From: Acinetobacter portensis | GTDB lineage: Bacteria; Pseudomonadota; Gammaproteobacteria; Pseudomonadales; Moraxellaceae | NCBI RefSeq assembly: GCF_023158935.1 | Contig: NZ_CP096120.1 | Location: 620,001-684,000, forward strand | Direction: 5' to 3' | Length of the DNA: 64,000 bases | Shown: positions 11,170 through 20,849 of the stretch, piece after piece | Position numbering within the stretch: position 1 is the first letter of the stretch | Layout of the letters: each line of letters begins with the position of its first letter | Notes under the pieces: model-generated | Database searches by the model: none | The model's input: the letters and a program-made list of their open reading frames with translations, nothing else | Told to the model about the DNA's origin: nothing | Made by a program: the position numbers and the translations under genes

Positions 11170-12168
11170 ATGGCGCAAGCAAAGAAATCTTTTCCGCAAC
11201 AAAAATCGGAATTACATGCACGAAATCTGCATCGTAGTCGTTATGATTTTCCGCAGTTAATTAAGAGTTGTCTGGAACTTGCGCCTTTTGTTAGTCCAAA
11301 TCAATATAATGATCTTTCAATTAATTTTTCTGATCCACTCGCTGTGAAAATGCTGAATAAAGCATTGCTCAAGCATTTTTACGACATTCAATATTGGGAT
11401 ATTCCTAAAGATTATCTTTGCCCACCAATTCCGGGTAGAGCTGACTATATTCACTATTTGGCTGACTTATTGAGTCTGAATAATAACGGTCAGATTCCAA
11501 CTGGACATGCCGTTCACGTATTAGATATTGGGGTTGGCGCAAACTGTATTTATCCAATTATTGGGCGTCAATGTTATGGTTGGAAATTTGTCGGTTCAGA
11601 TATTCATTCTGCATCGGTGAAAAGTGCTCAATTTATTGTGGAAGCAAATCCGAATTTAAAGAAAGGCATTCAGATTCGATTGCAGAAGACACCGAGCAAT
11701 ATTTTTAAAGGTGTGATTAAACCTACAGATCGTTTTGATTTGACTCTGTGTAACCCACCATTTCATGCCTCGCAAGATGAAGCAAATGCCACAGCAACTC
11801 AAAAATTAAGAAAACTTGGTAAAACAGTTGATCGATCGAAGGTAGTGTTGAACTTTGGCGGGCAAAAGAATGAATTATGGTGTGACGGTGGCGAAGAGCG
11901 CTTTGTCTGTCAAATGGTACAAGAGAGCACACAATTTGCTGAGCAATGTCTGTGGTTTAGTACATTGGTTTCTAAGAAAACAACATTGCCTATGCTCCTA
12001 AATACCTTGCGTAAGAGCGGAGCAGTGGATGTGAAAACCATTAAAATGGCGCAGGGGCAAAAAGAGAGTCGCTTTGTAGCTTGGACTTTTTTAGATTCTA
12101 AGCAACAGCAAGCGTGGAAAAATGCACGTTGGATTAATGTTACAAATTTTAACCAATCCAAAAATTAA
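11170..12168 (+). CDS. rlmF: 23S rRNA (adenine-1618-N6)-methyltransferase
   Basis: RlmF makes N6-methyladenine at position 1618 of 23S rRNA using S-adenosylmethionine. The 332-residue protein matches the E. coli RlmF sequence as I remember it over nearly its full length: [13 protein letters not shown] near 16-27, NPLAVK-like [14 protein letters not shown] at 54-67, [17 protein letters not shown] at 85-101, the SAM loop [11 protein letters not shown] at 119-129, and the catalytic NPPF at 195-198. In-frame starts also exist at 11152 (TTG) and 11155 (ATG). None has a clear ribosome-binding site; I prefer 11170 because the family homology begins soon after it. It appears monocistronic. Confidence 0.92.
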   Translation: MAQAKKSFPQQKSELHARNLHRSRYDFPQLIKSCLELAPFVSPNQYNDLSINFSDPLAVKMLNKALLKHFYDIQYWDIPKDYLCPPIPGRADYIHYLADLLSLNNNGQIPTGHAVHVLDIGVGANCIYPIIGRQCYGWKFVGSDIHSASVKSAQFIVEANPNLKKGIQIRLQKTPSNIFKGVIKPTDRFDLTLCNPPFHASQDEANATATQKLRKLGKTVDRSKVVLNFGGQKNELWCDGGEERFVCQMVQESTQFAEQCLWFSTLVSKKTTLPMLLNTLRKSGAVDVKTIKMAQGQKESRFVAWTFLDSKQQQAWKNARWINVTNFNQSKN

Positions 12169-12304
12169 GGATTTTATTTCCTGAAGTAAACATCATGATT
12201 TGCAACATATTGTTTTATAAGCGGGTATTGATTAAACACAACTGCGAATGCAAGTACTTCTCATTTTAATTTTATAAAAATCATTAACTTACAATTTAAA
12301 AGCT

Positions 12305-12333
12305 TTGCAAGTAGATGGTGAATTGTCCATAAT
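12305..12333 (+). promoter_or_regulatory. Candidate bfr promoter
   Basis: TTGCAA at 12305-12310, 17-base spacer, CATAAT at 12328-12333. The predicted start leaves a leader of about 20 bases containing GGAG (12350-12353) before the bacterioferritin ATG. I see no convincing Fur box nearby. Confidence 0.5.
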
Positions 12334-12360
12334 ACTTGCATAAATGTATGGAGTATTAAA

Positions 12361-12825
12361 ATGCGTGGCAATCCAGAAGTCGTAGACTATCTAAACATGT
12401 TAATTGGTGGTGAACTGGCTGCTCGTGACCAATACCTTATTCATTCACGTATGTATGAAGATTGGGGCTTAACAAAAATCTTCGAACGCATTGATCATGA
12501 AATGCAAGAAGAAGCTCAACATGCTGATGCTATTATCCGTCGTGTATTGTTCCTAGAAGGAACACCAAACATGAATCGTGAAGATATTGAAGTAGGTACA
12601 GATGTTGTATCTTGCTTAAAAGCAGATTTAAAACTTGAATATCATGTACGTGAAAAACTTGCACAAGGCGTAAAACTTTGTGAAGAAAAAGGCGATTACA
12701 TTACTCGTGATATGCTTCGTCAGCAAATGGCAGATACAGAAGAAGATCATACTTACTGGTTAGAAAAGCAAATTCGCTTAATCGAATTGATTGGTCTGCA
12801 AAATTATATTCAATCTCAAATGTAA
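12361..12825 (+). CDS. bfr: Bacterioferritin-type iron storage protein lacking the haem-ligand Met
   Basis: A 154-residue four-helix protein that oxidises Fe(II) and stores it in a 24-subunit shell. All six expected ferroxidase ligands are visible: E18, E51, H54, E93, E127 and H130. The sequence [20 protein letters not shown] and the end [11 protein letters not shown] are typical of bacterioferritin. Position 52, the methionine that ligates haem in E. coli Bfr (EEMKHAD), is alanine here (EEAQHAD), so this subunit should not bind haem in the usual way. Such subunits are known in organisms with two bfr genes, where the second copy supplies the Met. The gene is monocistronic with its own promoter and terminator. 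Confidence 0.92.
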   Translation: MRGNPEVVDYLNMLIGGELAARDQYLIHSRMYEDWGLTKIFERIDHEMQEEAQHADAIIRRVLFLEGTPNMNREDIEVGTDVVSCLKADLKLEYHVREKLAQGVKLCEEKGDYITRDMLRQQMADTEEDHTYWLEKQIRLIELIGLQNYIQSQM

Positions 12826-12836
12826 AATTGAGATGA

Positions 12837-12870
12837 ATAAAAAATCCCGCCAAGCGCGGGATTTTTTATT
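12837..12870. terminator. Bidirectional terminator between bfr and alkaline phosphatase
   Basis: ATCCCGC-CAAG-CGCGGGAT-type stem flanked by an A run on the left and a T run on the right (AAAAAATCCCGC and GCGGGATTTTTT). It can serve both converging genes. Confidence 0.85.
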
Positions 12871-12886
12871 GCTCAAACTTTATGAA

Positions 12887-14308
12887 TTATTTAATGCCTA
12901 AAGCATTTTTCATAATAAAGAACATATCAGTTTGATCAATTAAACCCGAAATATTGGCAGCATGTGGACCATAAGCAGCAGTATGAACTTGAGCACCTGT
13001 ATGTTCTTGGCTTTCCGTTGTAGACGTTGCATAGTTAATGGTCATTGGTGCATTGTCTTTAGTAAGAAGCTTGACTGTTTTACCTGGGCTTTTCGATTCA
13101 TTAGGAATAATTTGACTTGTATGTGCATGGTCGCCCGTCACAATAATTAAAGTGTCTGGATTATTCTTTGCAAACTCAAGTGCTACTTGAACTGCATCAT
13201 CTAAAGCGACAGTTTCACCAATTTGACCACAAGCATCGGCAACATGATTGGCTTTATCAATAGAGCCACTTTCAACTTGTAAGAAAAAGCCTTTTTCATT
13301 TTGTTGAAGTAACTCAATTGCTTTTGCAGTCATTGCTTTTAAGCTAGGTGTAGATACGCTACGTTCAGGATTGATCTTACATTTTTCAGCTGCACGTAAA
13401 TTGCCATTTAATTCTGCATTTGGTCCAACCCAAGATACGGGTAAATTACCATCTGCAAATAAGCCTAAAACTGGTTTATTTTGATTAGCTTCTTGAAGGG
13501 CATTTAAGCCATCTAAGTCTTGTATAACTTGATAATTTAAAGATTTTGCCTGATCTAAAAGTGTTTGATCCTTAAACTTTCCAGCTTTTGCTTTTTCATT
13601 AAAAGTTGTAAGTCCTCCACCTAAAGTGACATCTGCACGTGCTTGTAAAAGCTGTTCAGTGACAGAACCTAAGCCACCATTTTCGAGTGCGTTTGTAGGA
13701 CATTTTTCAGAAGTTGCTTTTGGACCATAGCATTTACGTGATGTGACATGCGCGATAAGTGCCGCAGGTGTTGCATCTTGAAGTTCAGTAGTGGTGACGT
13801 TACCCGTCGCATATCCTGCTTTTTTTGCCAAAGAGAGAATGGATTCATGCGGTTTAGCATGAATATCTATTCCTAATGCGCCGTTATAGGTTTTTGTGCC
13901 TGTTGCCCAAGCAGAAGCAGAAGCGGCAGAATCTGTTACGTAATTAATTGTTTTATCTTTATCAATAGAATAATTTGTGTATGAGCCTGTAAATGGTAAT
14001 ACATCTAAACCTTTAAAATAGCCCGATGCACCTTCTGCATAGTTACGAGCAGATGTGAGTTCAGAATCGCTTGTACCATCACCAATAAACAAAATGACAT
14101 GTTTTACGGGGCGGTTATTAATAGATGCTTTTAACGCTTCAGTACGATCTTCTTTTAAACGCGTTGCACCGCCAAAGCTTGTTAAATCGCCTTTTGCTGA
14201 AGGTTGAAGTGTTGTTTGTGCATTGGTTGCATTTGTAGATGTATTTACAGTGCTACATGCAGAGAAACTCGTGATTAAAAAAGGAAGGAGTAATAATTTA
14301 AATTTCAT
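12887..14308 (-). CDS. phoA: Alkaline phosphatase (PhoA family), putative lipoprotein
   Basis: A secreted phosphomonoesterase that frees phosphate from organic esters. The 473-residue protein starts with a signal sequence ending in ITSFSAC (C18), which reads as a lipobox, so it is probably anchored in a membrane of the cell envelope. The metal-binding segment [12 protein letters not shown] lies at 72-83 with D77. The nucleophile region [11 protein letters not shown] has the serine at 127, followed by [13 protein letters not shown] as in E. coli PhoA. The C-terminal metal motifs TGDHAHTSQ and [12 protein letters not shown] are present. It lies alone, convergent with bfr. I did not find a convincing Pho box upstream. 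Confidence 0.92.
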   Translation of the reverse strand: MKFKLLLLPFLITSFSACSTVNTSTNATNAQTTLQPSAKGDLTSFGGATRLKEDRTEALKASINNRPVKHVILFIGDGTSDSELTSARNYAEGASGYFKGLDVLPFTGSYTNYSIDKDKTINYVTDSAASASAWATGTKTYNGALGIDIHAKPHESILSLAKKAGYATGNVTTTELQDATPAALIAHVTSRKCYGPKATSEKCPTNALENGGLGSVTEQLLQARADVTLGGGLTTFNEKAKAGKFKDQTLLDQAKSLNYQVIQDLDGLNALQEANQNKPVLGLFADGNLPVSWVGPNAELNGNLRAAEKCKINPERSVSTPSLKAMTAKAIELLQQNEKGFFLQVESGSIDKANHVADACGQIGETVALDDAVQVALEFAKNNPDTLIIVTGDHAHTSQIIPNESKSPGKTVKLLTKDNAPMTINYATSTTESQEHTGAQVHTAAYGPHAANISGLIDQTDMFFIMKNALGIK

Positions 14309-14480
14309 TGGGACTGTAAACTTTTGGTTGAATATTTTCCAATTAAGCTAAGGTGTTTATATTTAAAAATGATTACAACAGTATTTATAGTTTTTAATGA
14401 ATTGGTTGTTTTTGTTTTGCTGTTGAAGATATCTCCTGAGATAATCAGCAGATAGAACAATTTAAGCATATGGAATTATT

Positions 14481-15206
14481 TTGAAAAAAAATGTTTTGCT
14501 CATTACAGGTTGGGGCGGTGGAACAAAACTTTTACAGCCTTTAAAACAACAACTTGAAGCAATAGATTTTCAGGTTAAATTGTTGAATATTTTTGATGTT
14601 TTAGATGCAGTAACCTTGCAGAAAAATATTGAAGTCGCAAAAGAATTTGATGTTCTAATCGGTTGGTCTTTAGGTGGTCAGCTTGCCACAATTTTGGCAG
14701 ATCAAATTTCAAAACAATATCAGCAAAATAAAATTCTCATTACTTTAGGTTCAAATCCGTGCTTTGTTGCCAATGAAAACTGGCAAACAGCAATGGATCA
14801 ACCGATATTTCAAGCCTTTAAACAGTCATTTAAAACAGATGCAGTTGCAACCTTAAAGAAATTTGGTTTTATGGTGTGTCAAGGAACAGAAAATACCAAG
14901 CAAGATTTCTTAATATTGCAAAGTTTAATACAACCACAAAATTTAGATGTTCTAAATGCAGGATTAAATTGTTTGGAGCAGTTAAATAATGTAGATATCT
15001 TAGAAAAATATACAGGTCATCAACTGCATATTTTTGCAAAACAAGACTTCTTAGTTAGTTACAAAGTTGCAAGAAATCTTCAGAAATTATCTGCAAACTT
15101 TTTAGAGGTAGAGCTAATTTTGGGATCACATGGCTTCCCAATATTTAATACCGAAGATGTAATTAGCAAAATATCCCAATATTTAAGTAAAATTAAACAA
15201 ATCTGA
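14481..15206 (+). CDS. bioH: BioH-like alpha/beta hydrolase (putative pimeloyl-ACP methyl ester esterase)
   Basis: BioH removes the methyl group from pimeloyl-ACP methyl ester to release pimeloyl-ACP for biotin synthesis. This 241-residue protein is a compact alpha/beta hydrolase: an oxyanion-loop-like TGWGGG at 9-14, the nucleophile elbow GWSLGG at 61-66 (S63, the same GWSLGG as E. coli BioH), an Asp in KQDFLV near 191, and the catalytic His in GSHGFP (H217). It directly precedes bioA-bioF-bioC-bioD with an 88-base gap, and BioC makes the ester that BioH cleaves. The start is TTG, preceded by GGA; the nearby ATGs are out of frame. Overall similarity to E. coli BioH is low, so the assignment rests on motif plus context. 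Confidence 0.75.
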   Translation: MKKNVLLITGWGGGTKLLQPLKQQLEAIDFQVKLLNIFDVLDAVTLQKNIEVAKEFDVLIGWSLGGQLATILADQISKQYQQNKILITLGSNPCFVANENWQTAMDQPIFQAFKQSFKTDAVATLKKFGFMVCQGTENTKQDFLILQSLIQPQNLDVLNAGLNCLEQLNNVDILEKYTGHQLHIFAKQDFLVSYKVARNLQKLSANFLEVELILGSHGFPIFNTEDVISKISQYLSKIKQI

Positions 15207-15294
15207 ACATAACTGGCTTTTCTCGCAATTTATTTCTTCTTTGTGCAGGTTTAAGATGCCTCAATGAAAAAAATATATCTGCATGGAGTGTGGG

Positions 15295-16590
15295 ATGAGT
15301 GAATTAACAGATTTAGAATTTGACCAACAACATCTGTGGCATCCCTATACGTCTATGATTAATCCTTTGCCGTGTTTCAAAGTGAATAGGGCGGAGGGTG
15401 CACGTATTTATCTTGAAGATGGTCGTGTTTTGATTGATGGTATGTCATCTTGGTGGTGTGCAATTCACGGTTATAACCATCCTGAACTTAATAAAGCGGT
15501 GACAGAACAATTAGAAAAAATGTCACACATGATGTTTGGTGGATTAACTCATGATCCTGCTATTCAGTTAGGGCGTTTACTTTTAGAAATTACACCGCCC
15601 AATTTAACCAAAATTTTCTATGCAGATTCAGGTTCGGTCGCGGTTGAAGTCGCGCTGAAAATGGCAGTGCAGTATTGGTCGGCAAGAAATAAACCTGAAA
15701 AAACTAATTTTATAACAACACGTTCGGGTTACCACGGGGATACTTGGAACGCGATGTCTGTTTGTGATCCTGTCACAGGAATGCATCAAATTTTTGGAAC
15801 AAGTTTACCTAATCGTATTTTTGTTTCAGCACCTAAAACTAGCTTTGAGGATGAATGGAACTCTCAAGATATTGCAGAGTTAGAGCAGGCTTTAGCACAA
15901 CATCATCAAAACATTGCCGCTTTAATTATAGAGCCAATTGTGCAAGGTGCAGGAGGTATGCGCTTTTATCATCCTGAATATTTACGCCAAGCCAAATTAT
16001 TATGCGAAAAATATAATGTGTTGATGATTTTTGATGAAATTGCCACAGGTTTTGGGCGCACGGGTAAATTATTTGCTTGGGAACATGCCCAAGTTCAGCC
16101 TGACATTATGTGTATAGGGAAAGGCTTAACAGGTGGCTATATGACACTTTCAGCAACCTTAACCTCTACAGAATTGGCTGAAACTATTAGTCAAGGTGAA
16201 GCGGGTGTGTTTATGCATGGACCAACTTTTATGGCAAATCCGCTTGCATGTGCCGTTGCATTAAAAAGTACGCAAATATTATTGTCACAAAATTGGCAGG
16301 AAAATATTCAAAGAATTGAGCGAAATCTCAAAGCAAAATTAGCATGTCTAGCATTACTTTCTTATGTGGAAGATGTACGTGTTTTAGGTGCAATTGGTGT
16401 GGTAGAGCTGAAAACCTCAGTGGATATGAAAACACTACAAGCACAATTTGTTGAACAAGGAATTTGGATGCGCCCATTCGGAAAATTGGTGTATGTAATG
16501 CCACCTTATGTCATTGCTGATGATGAGTTGAATGTGTTGCTCAATGGCGTGGTGCATGTTGTGAAAGCTATGCAGGAGCAAGAGTCATGA
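15295..16590 (+). CDS. bioA: Adenosylmethionine-8-amino-7-oxononanoate aminotransferase
   Basis: BioA transfers an amino group from S-adenosylmethionine to KAPA, giving DAPA, in biotin synthesis. It is a class III PLP aminotransferase of 431 residues: the N-terminal HLWHPYTSM motif that shapes the substrate pocket, [16 protein letters not shown], the PLP region [25 protein letters not shown], and the PLP lysine K276 in [10 protein letters not shown] chose the ATG at 15295 because GGAG lies 6 bases before it; an in-frame ATG at 15283 overlaps that ribosome-binding site. It overlaps bioF by four bases (ATGA), so the two are translationally coupled. Confidence 0.96.
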   Translation: MSELTDLEFDQQHLWHPYTSMINPLPCFKVNRAEGARIYLEDGRVLIDGMSSWWCAIHGYNHPELNKAVTEQLEKMSHMMFGGLTHDPAIQLGRLLLEITPPNLTKIFYADSGSVAVEVALKMAVQYWSARNKPEKTNFITTRSGYHGDTWNAMSVCDPVTGMHQIFGTSLPNRIFVSAPKTSFEDEWNSQDIAELEQALAQHHQNIAALIIEPIVQGAGGMRFYHPEYLRQAKLLCEKYNVLMIFDEIATGFGRTGKLFAWEHAQVQPDIMCIGKGLTGGYMTLSATLTSTELAETISQGEAGVFMHGPTFMANPLACAVALKSTQILLSQNWQENIQRIERNLKAKLACLALLSYVEDVRVLGAIGVVELKTSVDMKTLQAQFVEQGIWMRPFGKLVYVMPPYVIADDELNVLLNGVVHVVKAMQEQES

Positions 16591-17744
16591 GCTTGTTAAA
16601 TCATTATGCAGAAGTTTTAGATGGGCTTAAGAAACAAGGTAATTTCCGACAGTTTAAATCGAACATTCAACGTGGTCGTTATATTGAAATCAATCAGCAG
16701 AATATGCTGAATTTATCTTCTAATGACTATTTAGGTTTGGCATCGAATGAACAATTACGCGAACAATTTTTTGATGAAACACCAAATTCTCAGCGTGTAA
16801 TGAGCTCGTCATCTTCAAGATTACTCACGGGTAATTTTCCTGAATATGAACAGCTTGAGCAAAATTTAAGTCAACTATTTCATGGGCGATCTGCATTGTT
16901 ATTTAACAGTGGTTATCACATGAATATTGGTATTTTACCTGCTATTTGTGATGGTAAAACTTTGGTGTTTGCCGATAAATTGGTACATGCCAGTATTATT
17001 GATGGTATTCGTTTATCTTCTGCGAAATATGTGCGTTATCGTCATAATGATTTACAGCATTTAGAGAATTTGCTTGAAAGCTACCATGCAGATGAAAGCA
17101 TTCAACGCATTATTGTGGTCACTGAGTCCATTTTTAGTATGGATGGTGATGAAACGAACTTACGTGCTTTGGTTAATCTGAAACATCAATATTCAAAAGT
17201 CATGCTTTATGTTGATGAAGCCCATGCAATCGGTGTGCGTGGTCAACAAGGCTTGGGCTGTGCTGAAGAATATGATGTTATTGATGATATCGACTTTTTA
17301 GTGGGAACATTTGGTAAGGCACTTGCATCGGTAGGTGGTTATTTAATTTGTCATGAAATTATTCGTGATTATTTAATTAATACTATGCGCCCCCTAATTT
17401 TTAGTACCGCACAGCCACCTATTTCTATGGCATGGACTCAATTCATATTAAAGCATGTTATCACTATGCAAACAGAGCGAAAGCATTTGCAAAGTATGAG
17501 TAAGCAATTAATAGATCAAGTGAAACAGAAAGGGTTTAATTGCCCATCTACATCGCAAATTGTGCCTGTGATTATTGGTGATTCTCAAGAAACGGTAGAA
17601 AAAGCACAGTACTTACAGCAAGCAGGTTTTTATATTATGCCTGTGCGTCCACCTACTGTACCTAAGGGAAGTTCACGTCTACGCATTTGTCTAAACACAC
17701 ATGTTAAAGATGAAGATTTAGCACAGTTGGTTAAGTTGCTATGA
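16587..17744 (+). CDS. bioF: 8-amino-7-oxononanoate synthase
   Basis: BioF condenses pimeloyl-ACP (or -CoA) with L-alanine to form KAPA. The 385-residue protein is an alpha-oxoamine synthase: [11 protein letters not shown] near 42-52, [11 protein letters not shown]-type loop near 72-82, the histidine that stacks on PLP in [18 protein letters not shown], and the PLP lysine K244 in [13 protein letters not shown]. It overlaps bioA at its start and bioC at its end by four bases each. Confidence 0.96.
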   Translation: MSLLNHYAEVLDGLKKQGNFRQFKSNIQRGRYIEINQQNMLNLSSNDYLGLASNEQLREQFFDETPNSQRVMSSSSSRLLTGNFPEYEQLEQNLSQLFHGRSALLFNSGYHMNIGILPAICDGKTLVFADKLVHASIIDGIRLSSAKYVRYRHNDLQHLENLLESYHADESIQRIIVVTESIFSMDGDETNLRALVNLKHQYSKVMLYVDEAHAIGVRGQQGLGCAEEYDVIDDIDFLVGTFGKALASVGGYLICHEIIRDYLINTMRPLIFSTAQPPISMAWTQFILKHVITMQTERKHLQSMSKQLIDQVKQKGFNCPSTSQIVPVIIGDSQETVEKAQYLQQAGFYIMPVRPPTVPKGSSRLRICLNTHVKDEDLAQLVKLL

Positions 17745-18505
17745 ATGTTGTAAATCATGTAAAAGTTGCACAACATTTTGCACGTGCACATGAAAGTTAT
17801 ACACAAAATGCAGTAGTACAAAAGCAAATTTGTGAACATTTATTGGCACTTATTTCAGAGCAAAACATACCTAAACAGCAAGATCGAATCTTTGAAATTG
17901 GTTGTGGCACAGGAAATTTAACCCGTTTAATGTGGCAGTACTTCAATAGCCAAAAATATATGCTGAATGATTTGTATAGTGCAGTGAAATCGAATTTTTT
18001 AGAGGATTCACCACAGTGTATTGAATGGAAAGTTGGCGATATTGAACAACTAGAACTTCCTCAACAATTAAATGCAATCGTTTCTGCTTCTGCGTTGCAA
18101 TGGGTGAATGACTTAAGTCTTGTTTTGGAAAAGTCTAAGCAAGCATTGCTGCCTGATGGTTATTTTATTTTTTCGACTTTTGGTGAGAAAAATCTACATG
18201 AAATTAAACAGCTAACAGGACAAGGTTTAAATTATTTATCTCCTGAAAGTTTACAGAAACAATTAAAGAATGCAGGTTTTAATGTGCTTTTAATGCAGGA
18301 AGAAACAATAAAAATGAGTTTTCAACATCCTCAAGAAGTTTTAAAGCATTTAAAAGCGACAGGTGTAACGGCAACATCTAATCAGTTTCGTTGGACAAAG
18401 CAAAGTTTGCAAAATTTTTATGAAAGTTATGAGCAATTTAAGTTGGAAAATCAACAATATTCACTGACTTATCACCCTATTTATTGCATTGCGCGGAGCA
18501 TCTAA
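17741..18505 (+). CDS. bioC: Malonyl-ACP O-methyltransferase
   Basis: BioC methylates the free carboxyl of malonyl-ACP so that the fatty acid machinery can elongate it to a pimeloyl moiety. The 254-residue protein is a class I SAM methyltransferase with the glycine-rich loop FEIGCGTGNL at 51-60 and the acidic strand after it. The start VAQHFARAHESYTQNA is the family's usual N-terminal helix, and SASALQWVND is the post-motif region. It overlaps bioF by four bases, and bioD begins directly after its stop codon. Confidence 0.95.
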   Translation: MNVVNHVKVAQHFARAHESYTQNAVVQKQICEHLLALISEQNIPKQQDRIFEIGCGTGNLTRLMWQYFNSQKYMLNDLYSAVKSNFLEDSPQCIEWKVGDIEQLELPQQLNAIVSASALQWVNDLSLVLEKSKQALLPDGYFIFSTFGEKNLHEIKQLTGQGLNYLSPESLQKQLKNAGFNVLLMQEETIKMSFQHPQEVLKHLKATGVTATSNQFRWTKQSLQNFYESYEQFKLENQQYSLTYHPIYCIARSI

Positions 18506-19144
18506 ATGTCTAAAGTCTTTTTTGTCAGTGGAATAGATACGGGTATTGGAAAGACCTATTGCACAGGTTATTTAGCAAAAATGTGGAATGCAGAAGGTGT
18601 TCGAACCATTACGCAAAAGCTTGTGCAAACAGGCAATGTTGATATTTCAGAAGATATTGAAAAGCATCGTGAAATTATGAATATGGGGTGGTTTGCTGAA
18701 GATGAAACTAAACTTACCATGCCTGAGATTTTTAGTTATCCTGCATCGCCACATTTAGCGACACAAATAGATGGTCGTGAAATTGATTTTGCTAAAATTG
18801 AAGATGCGACTTTGCAACTTGCAAGTCAATATGATCGAGTTTTACTCGAAGGTGCAGGGGGTTTAATGGTGCCCTTAACGAAAGATTTACTTAGTATTGA
18901 TTATATTCATCAACAACATTTACCTGTTATTTTAGTAAGTTCAGGGCGTTTAGGCAGTATTAATCATACCTTATTAAGTTTAGAGGCGTTAAAAGCACGG
19001 GGTATTGAGTTGTATGCACTAGCTTATAATTTAGCGCATGAATCTCAAGATGCGTTAATTTCAAAAGATACTGCTGAGTACTTAAAAACGTATTTAGCTA
19101 AGCATTTTCCAAGCACAAAGTGGATTGATATTCCTATTTTATAA
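18506..19144 (+). CDS. bioD: Dethiobiotin synthetase
   Basis: BioD closes the ureido ring of dethiobiotin from DAPA, CO2 and ATP. The 212-residue protein has the P-loop GIDTGIGKT at 9-17, the DAPA-binding lysine region TQKLVQTG, and LLEGAGGLMVPL. It is the last gene of the bioA-F-C-D operon and is followed by a bidirectional terminator. The final enzyme, biotin synthase BioB, is not in this window. Confidence 0.96.
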   Translation: MSKVFFVSGIDTGIGKTYCTGYLAKMWNAEGVRTITQKLVQTGNVDISEDIEKHREIMNMGWFAEDETKLTMPEIFSYPASPHLATQIDGREIDFAKIEDATLQLASQYDRVLLEGAGGLMVPLTKDLLSIDYIHQQHLPVILVSSGRLGSINHTLLSLEALKARGIELYALAYNLAHESQDALISKDTAEYLKTYLAKHFPSTKWIDIPIL

Positions 19145-19162
19145 ACCTGAAAAATCACCCAT

Positions 19163-19198
19163 AAAAAAGCCACTCATTTGAGTGGCATTTTGTTTTTT
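19163..19198. terminator. Bidirectional terminator between bioD and rluB
   Basis: AAAAAAGCCACTCA-TT-TGAGTGGCATTTTG: an 8-bp perfect GC-rich stem (19169-19186) with an A run before it and T runs after it. Confidence 0.85.
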
Positions 19199-19213
19199 AA
19201 TTTCTATTAGAAA

Positions 19214-20218
19214 TTAGAACTTTTTAAAGCCTTTATTTGCGCCATATGGTTTGCGAGGTGCATTTTCGTCACGACGCTCACGGTTACCAAAGTTGTCATC
19301 ACGACGTTCACGACGAGCAGGAGCATTGTCGCCACGACGGTCAAAGTTCGGTTTAGCTTCAACTTCATCTGTGTCACGACGTTGTTGACGTAAGTAACCA
19401 CCACGACGTGCAGCCATTGGTTTGTCTTGCATACGTTCGTTACGACGTTTAGCCATACCAAATAAGCCAGTACCTTGACGTGGTTTAAGTTCTACAGATT
19501 TTGTTAAGTTGTCGATGTCTTGTTTATCCAGCTCCATCCAACGACCTGTGCGTAATTCACGTGGAAGAATAACTGTGCCGTAACGTGTACGAAGTAGGCG
19601 ACTTACTTTTAAACCTTGAGATTCAAAAATACGACGAACCTCACGGTTACGACCTTCTTTCACTACAACTTGGAACCAACGGTTAATACCTTCACCGCCA
19701 ATTTCAGAGAAAGATTCAAACTTCGCAGGACCATCATCTAATACAACACCATTGGTCATGTTTTTAACAATCGCAGGCGTTACTTCACCCATTACACGAA
19801 CAGCATATTCACGTTCAATTTCATTTGAAGGGTGCATTAAGCGGTTTGCAAGTTCACCATCATTTGTGAAAAGTAATAAACCTGTAGAGTTAATATCTAA
19901 ACGACCGACCATAACCCAACGATCACCTGGAATTTGCGGTAATTGTTCGAATACAGTTGGACGGTTTTCAGGGTCGTTACGAGAACAAATTTCACCTTCT
20001 GGTTTGTAATAAATCAGAACACGACGACGAATTTCATCTTCAATTTGAAACTGCACTTTACGACCGTCGATGCGAAGCTCATCGGTAGGTTCGATGCGTT
20101 CACCCACTTGGGCTACTTGACCGTTGACGCTTACACGACCAGCAGCAATGACTTCTTCCATATAACGGCGAGAACCCAAACCAACGCGTGCAAGCACCTT
20201 TTGCAATTTTTCACTCAT
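19214..20218 (-). CDS. rluB: 23S rRNA pseudouridine(2605) synthase RluB
   Basis: RluB isomerises U2605 of 23S rRNA to pseudouridine. The 334-residue protein has an N-terminal S4 RNA-binding domain (about 1-60, VLARVGLGSRRYMEEVI) and the catalytic RsuA-family domain with D108 in GRLDINSTGLLLF. A basic, low-complexity tail from about 255 is rich in Arg, Asp, Asn and Gly, with repeated RRD/RRG units, and probably binds rRNA non-specifically. RluE and RluF share the fold, but the N-terminal S4 domain, the disordered tail and the position beside scpAB favour RluB. Confidence 0.9.
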   Translation of the reverse strand: MSEKLQKVLARVGLGSRRYMEEVIAAGRVSVNGQVAQVGERIEPTDELRIDGRKVQFQIEDEIRRRVLIYYKPEGEICSRNDPENRPTVFEQLPQIPGDRWVMVGRLDINSTGLLLFTNDGELANRLMHPSNEIEREYAVRVMGEVTPAIVKNMTNGVVLDDGPAKFESFSEIGGEGINRWFQVVVKEGRNREVRRIFESQGLKVSRLLRTRYGTVILPRELRTGRWMELDKQDIDNLTKSVELKPRQGTGLFGMAKRRNERMQDKPMAARRGGYLRQQRRDTDEVEAKPNFDRRGDNAPARRERRDDNFGNRERRDENAPRKPYGANKGFKKF

Positions 20219-20258
20219 GACAGCATAACCTTAGAAATAATCATAACAGTTCACCTAT

Positions 20259-20849
20259 TTACGACTTCGGTGCATTTGCATCGAGTGCCATAAAAGCTTC
20301 CTTGGCATCCTGTAAGGGAGGCAATTGACCAAGAGACGACAGGCCAAAAGCATTTAAAAATTGTGACGTTGTGACTAACAACGCAGGTCTTCCAGGGAGT
20401 TCACGAAAACCAGATTCTTTAATCCAGTTCCAATCAAATAATGTACGCAAAATTTGACTATTTACCGTAACTCCACGAATTTGTTCAATATCTGCGCGCG
20501 TAACAGGTTGGTGATACGCAATAACAGATAGTGTTTCCAACATAGTTGGAGACAAGCGCACAGGACGTTCAGGCCAAGTTTGAGTAATTAAGTTTCTATA
20601 CTTTGCTCTAACTTGGAAACGATAACCTTGTGCTGTTTCAATTAATTCAATAGATCGACCATGTTGTAACATGGCAAGCTGTTGTAAAAATTGACTTAAT
20701 TGTTTCTTTGTAAATTGATCTTGGAACGCTTCTTTCAGTCTTGCTAAAGACACAGGAGATTCACTTGCAAAAATGATGGCTTCAAGCTGCATTAATATTT
20801 CATGATGATTTTCACCTTCACTTAAAGGTATGATTGTTTCATCATTCAT
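20259..20849 (-). CDS. scpB: Segregation and condensation protein B
   Basis: ScpB is the kite subunit of the SMC-ScpAB condensin and works as a dimer of winged-helix pairs. The 196-residue protein has the family segments LEAIIFASESPVS near 22-34, GYRFQVRAKY near 75-84, LSPTMLETLSVIAYHQPVTR near 99-118 and the conserved end of the second wing GRPALLVTT. Its start overlaps the scpA stop by four bases (ATGA), indicating translational coupling. rluB follows 40 bases downstream; scpA-scpB-rluB is a common gene order. Confidence 0.95.
   Translation of the reverse strand: MNDETIIPLSEGENHHEILMQLEAIIFASESPVSLARLKEAFQDQFTKKQLSQFLQQLAMLQHGRSIELIETAQGYRFQVRAKYRNLITQTWPERPVRLSPTMLETLSVIAYHQPVTRADIEQIRGVTVNSQILRTLFDWNWIKESGFRELPGRPALLVTTSQFLNAFGLSSLGQLPPLQDAKEAFMALDANAPKS

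Noticed and set aside
12241-12300. Fur box upstream of bfr
   Set aside because: AAAATCATTAA-like bases are only a partial match to the Fur consensus in very AT-rich DNA.
15207-15294. BirA-type operator before bioA
   Set aside because: A TTGT...GGTTTA fragment is visible, but there is no dyad of the proper spacing.
19207-19461. Val/Thr-rich 84-codon frame on the minus strand
   Set aside because: It is a frame-shifted reading of the Arg/Asp-rich tail of rluB; low complexity only.
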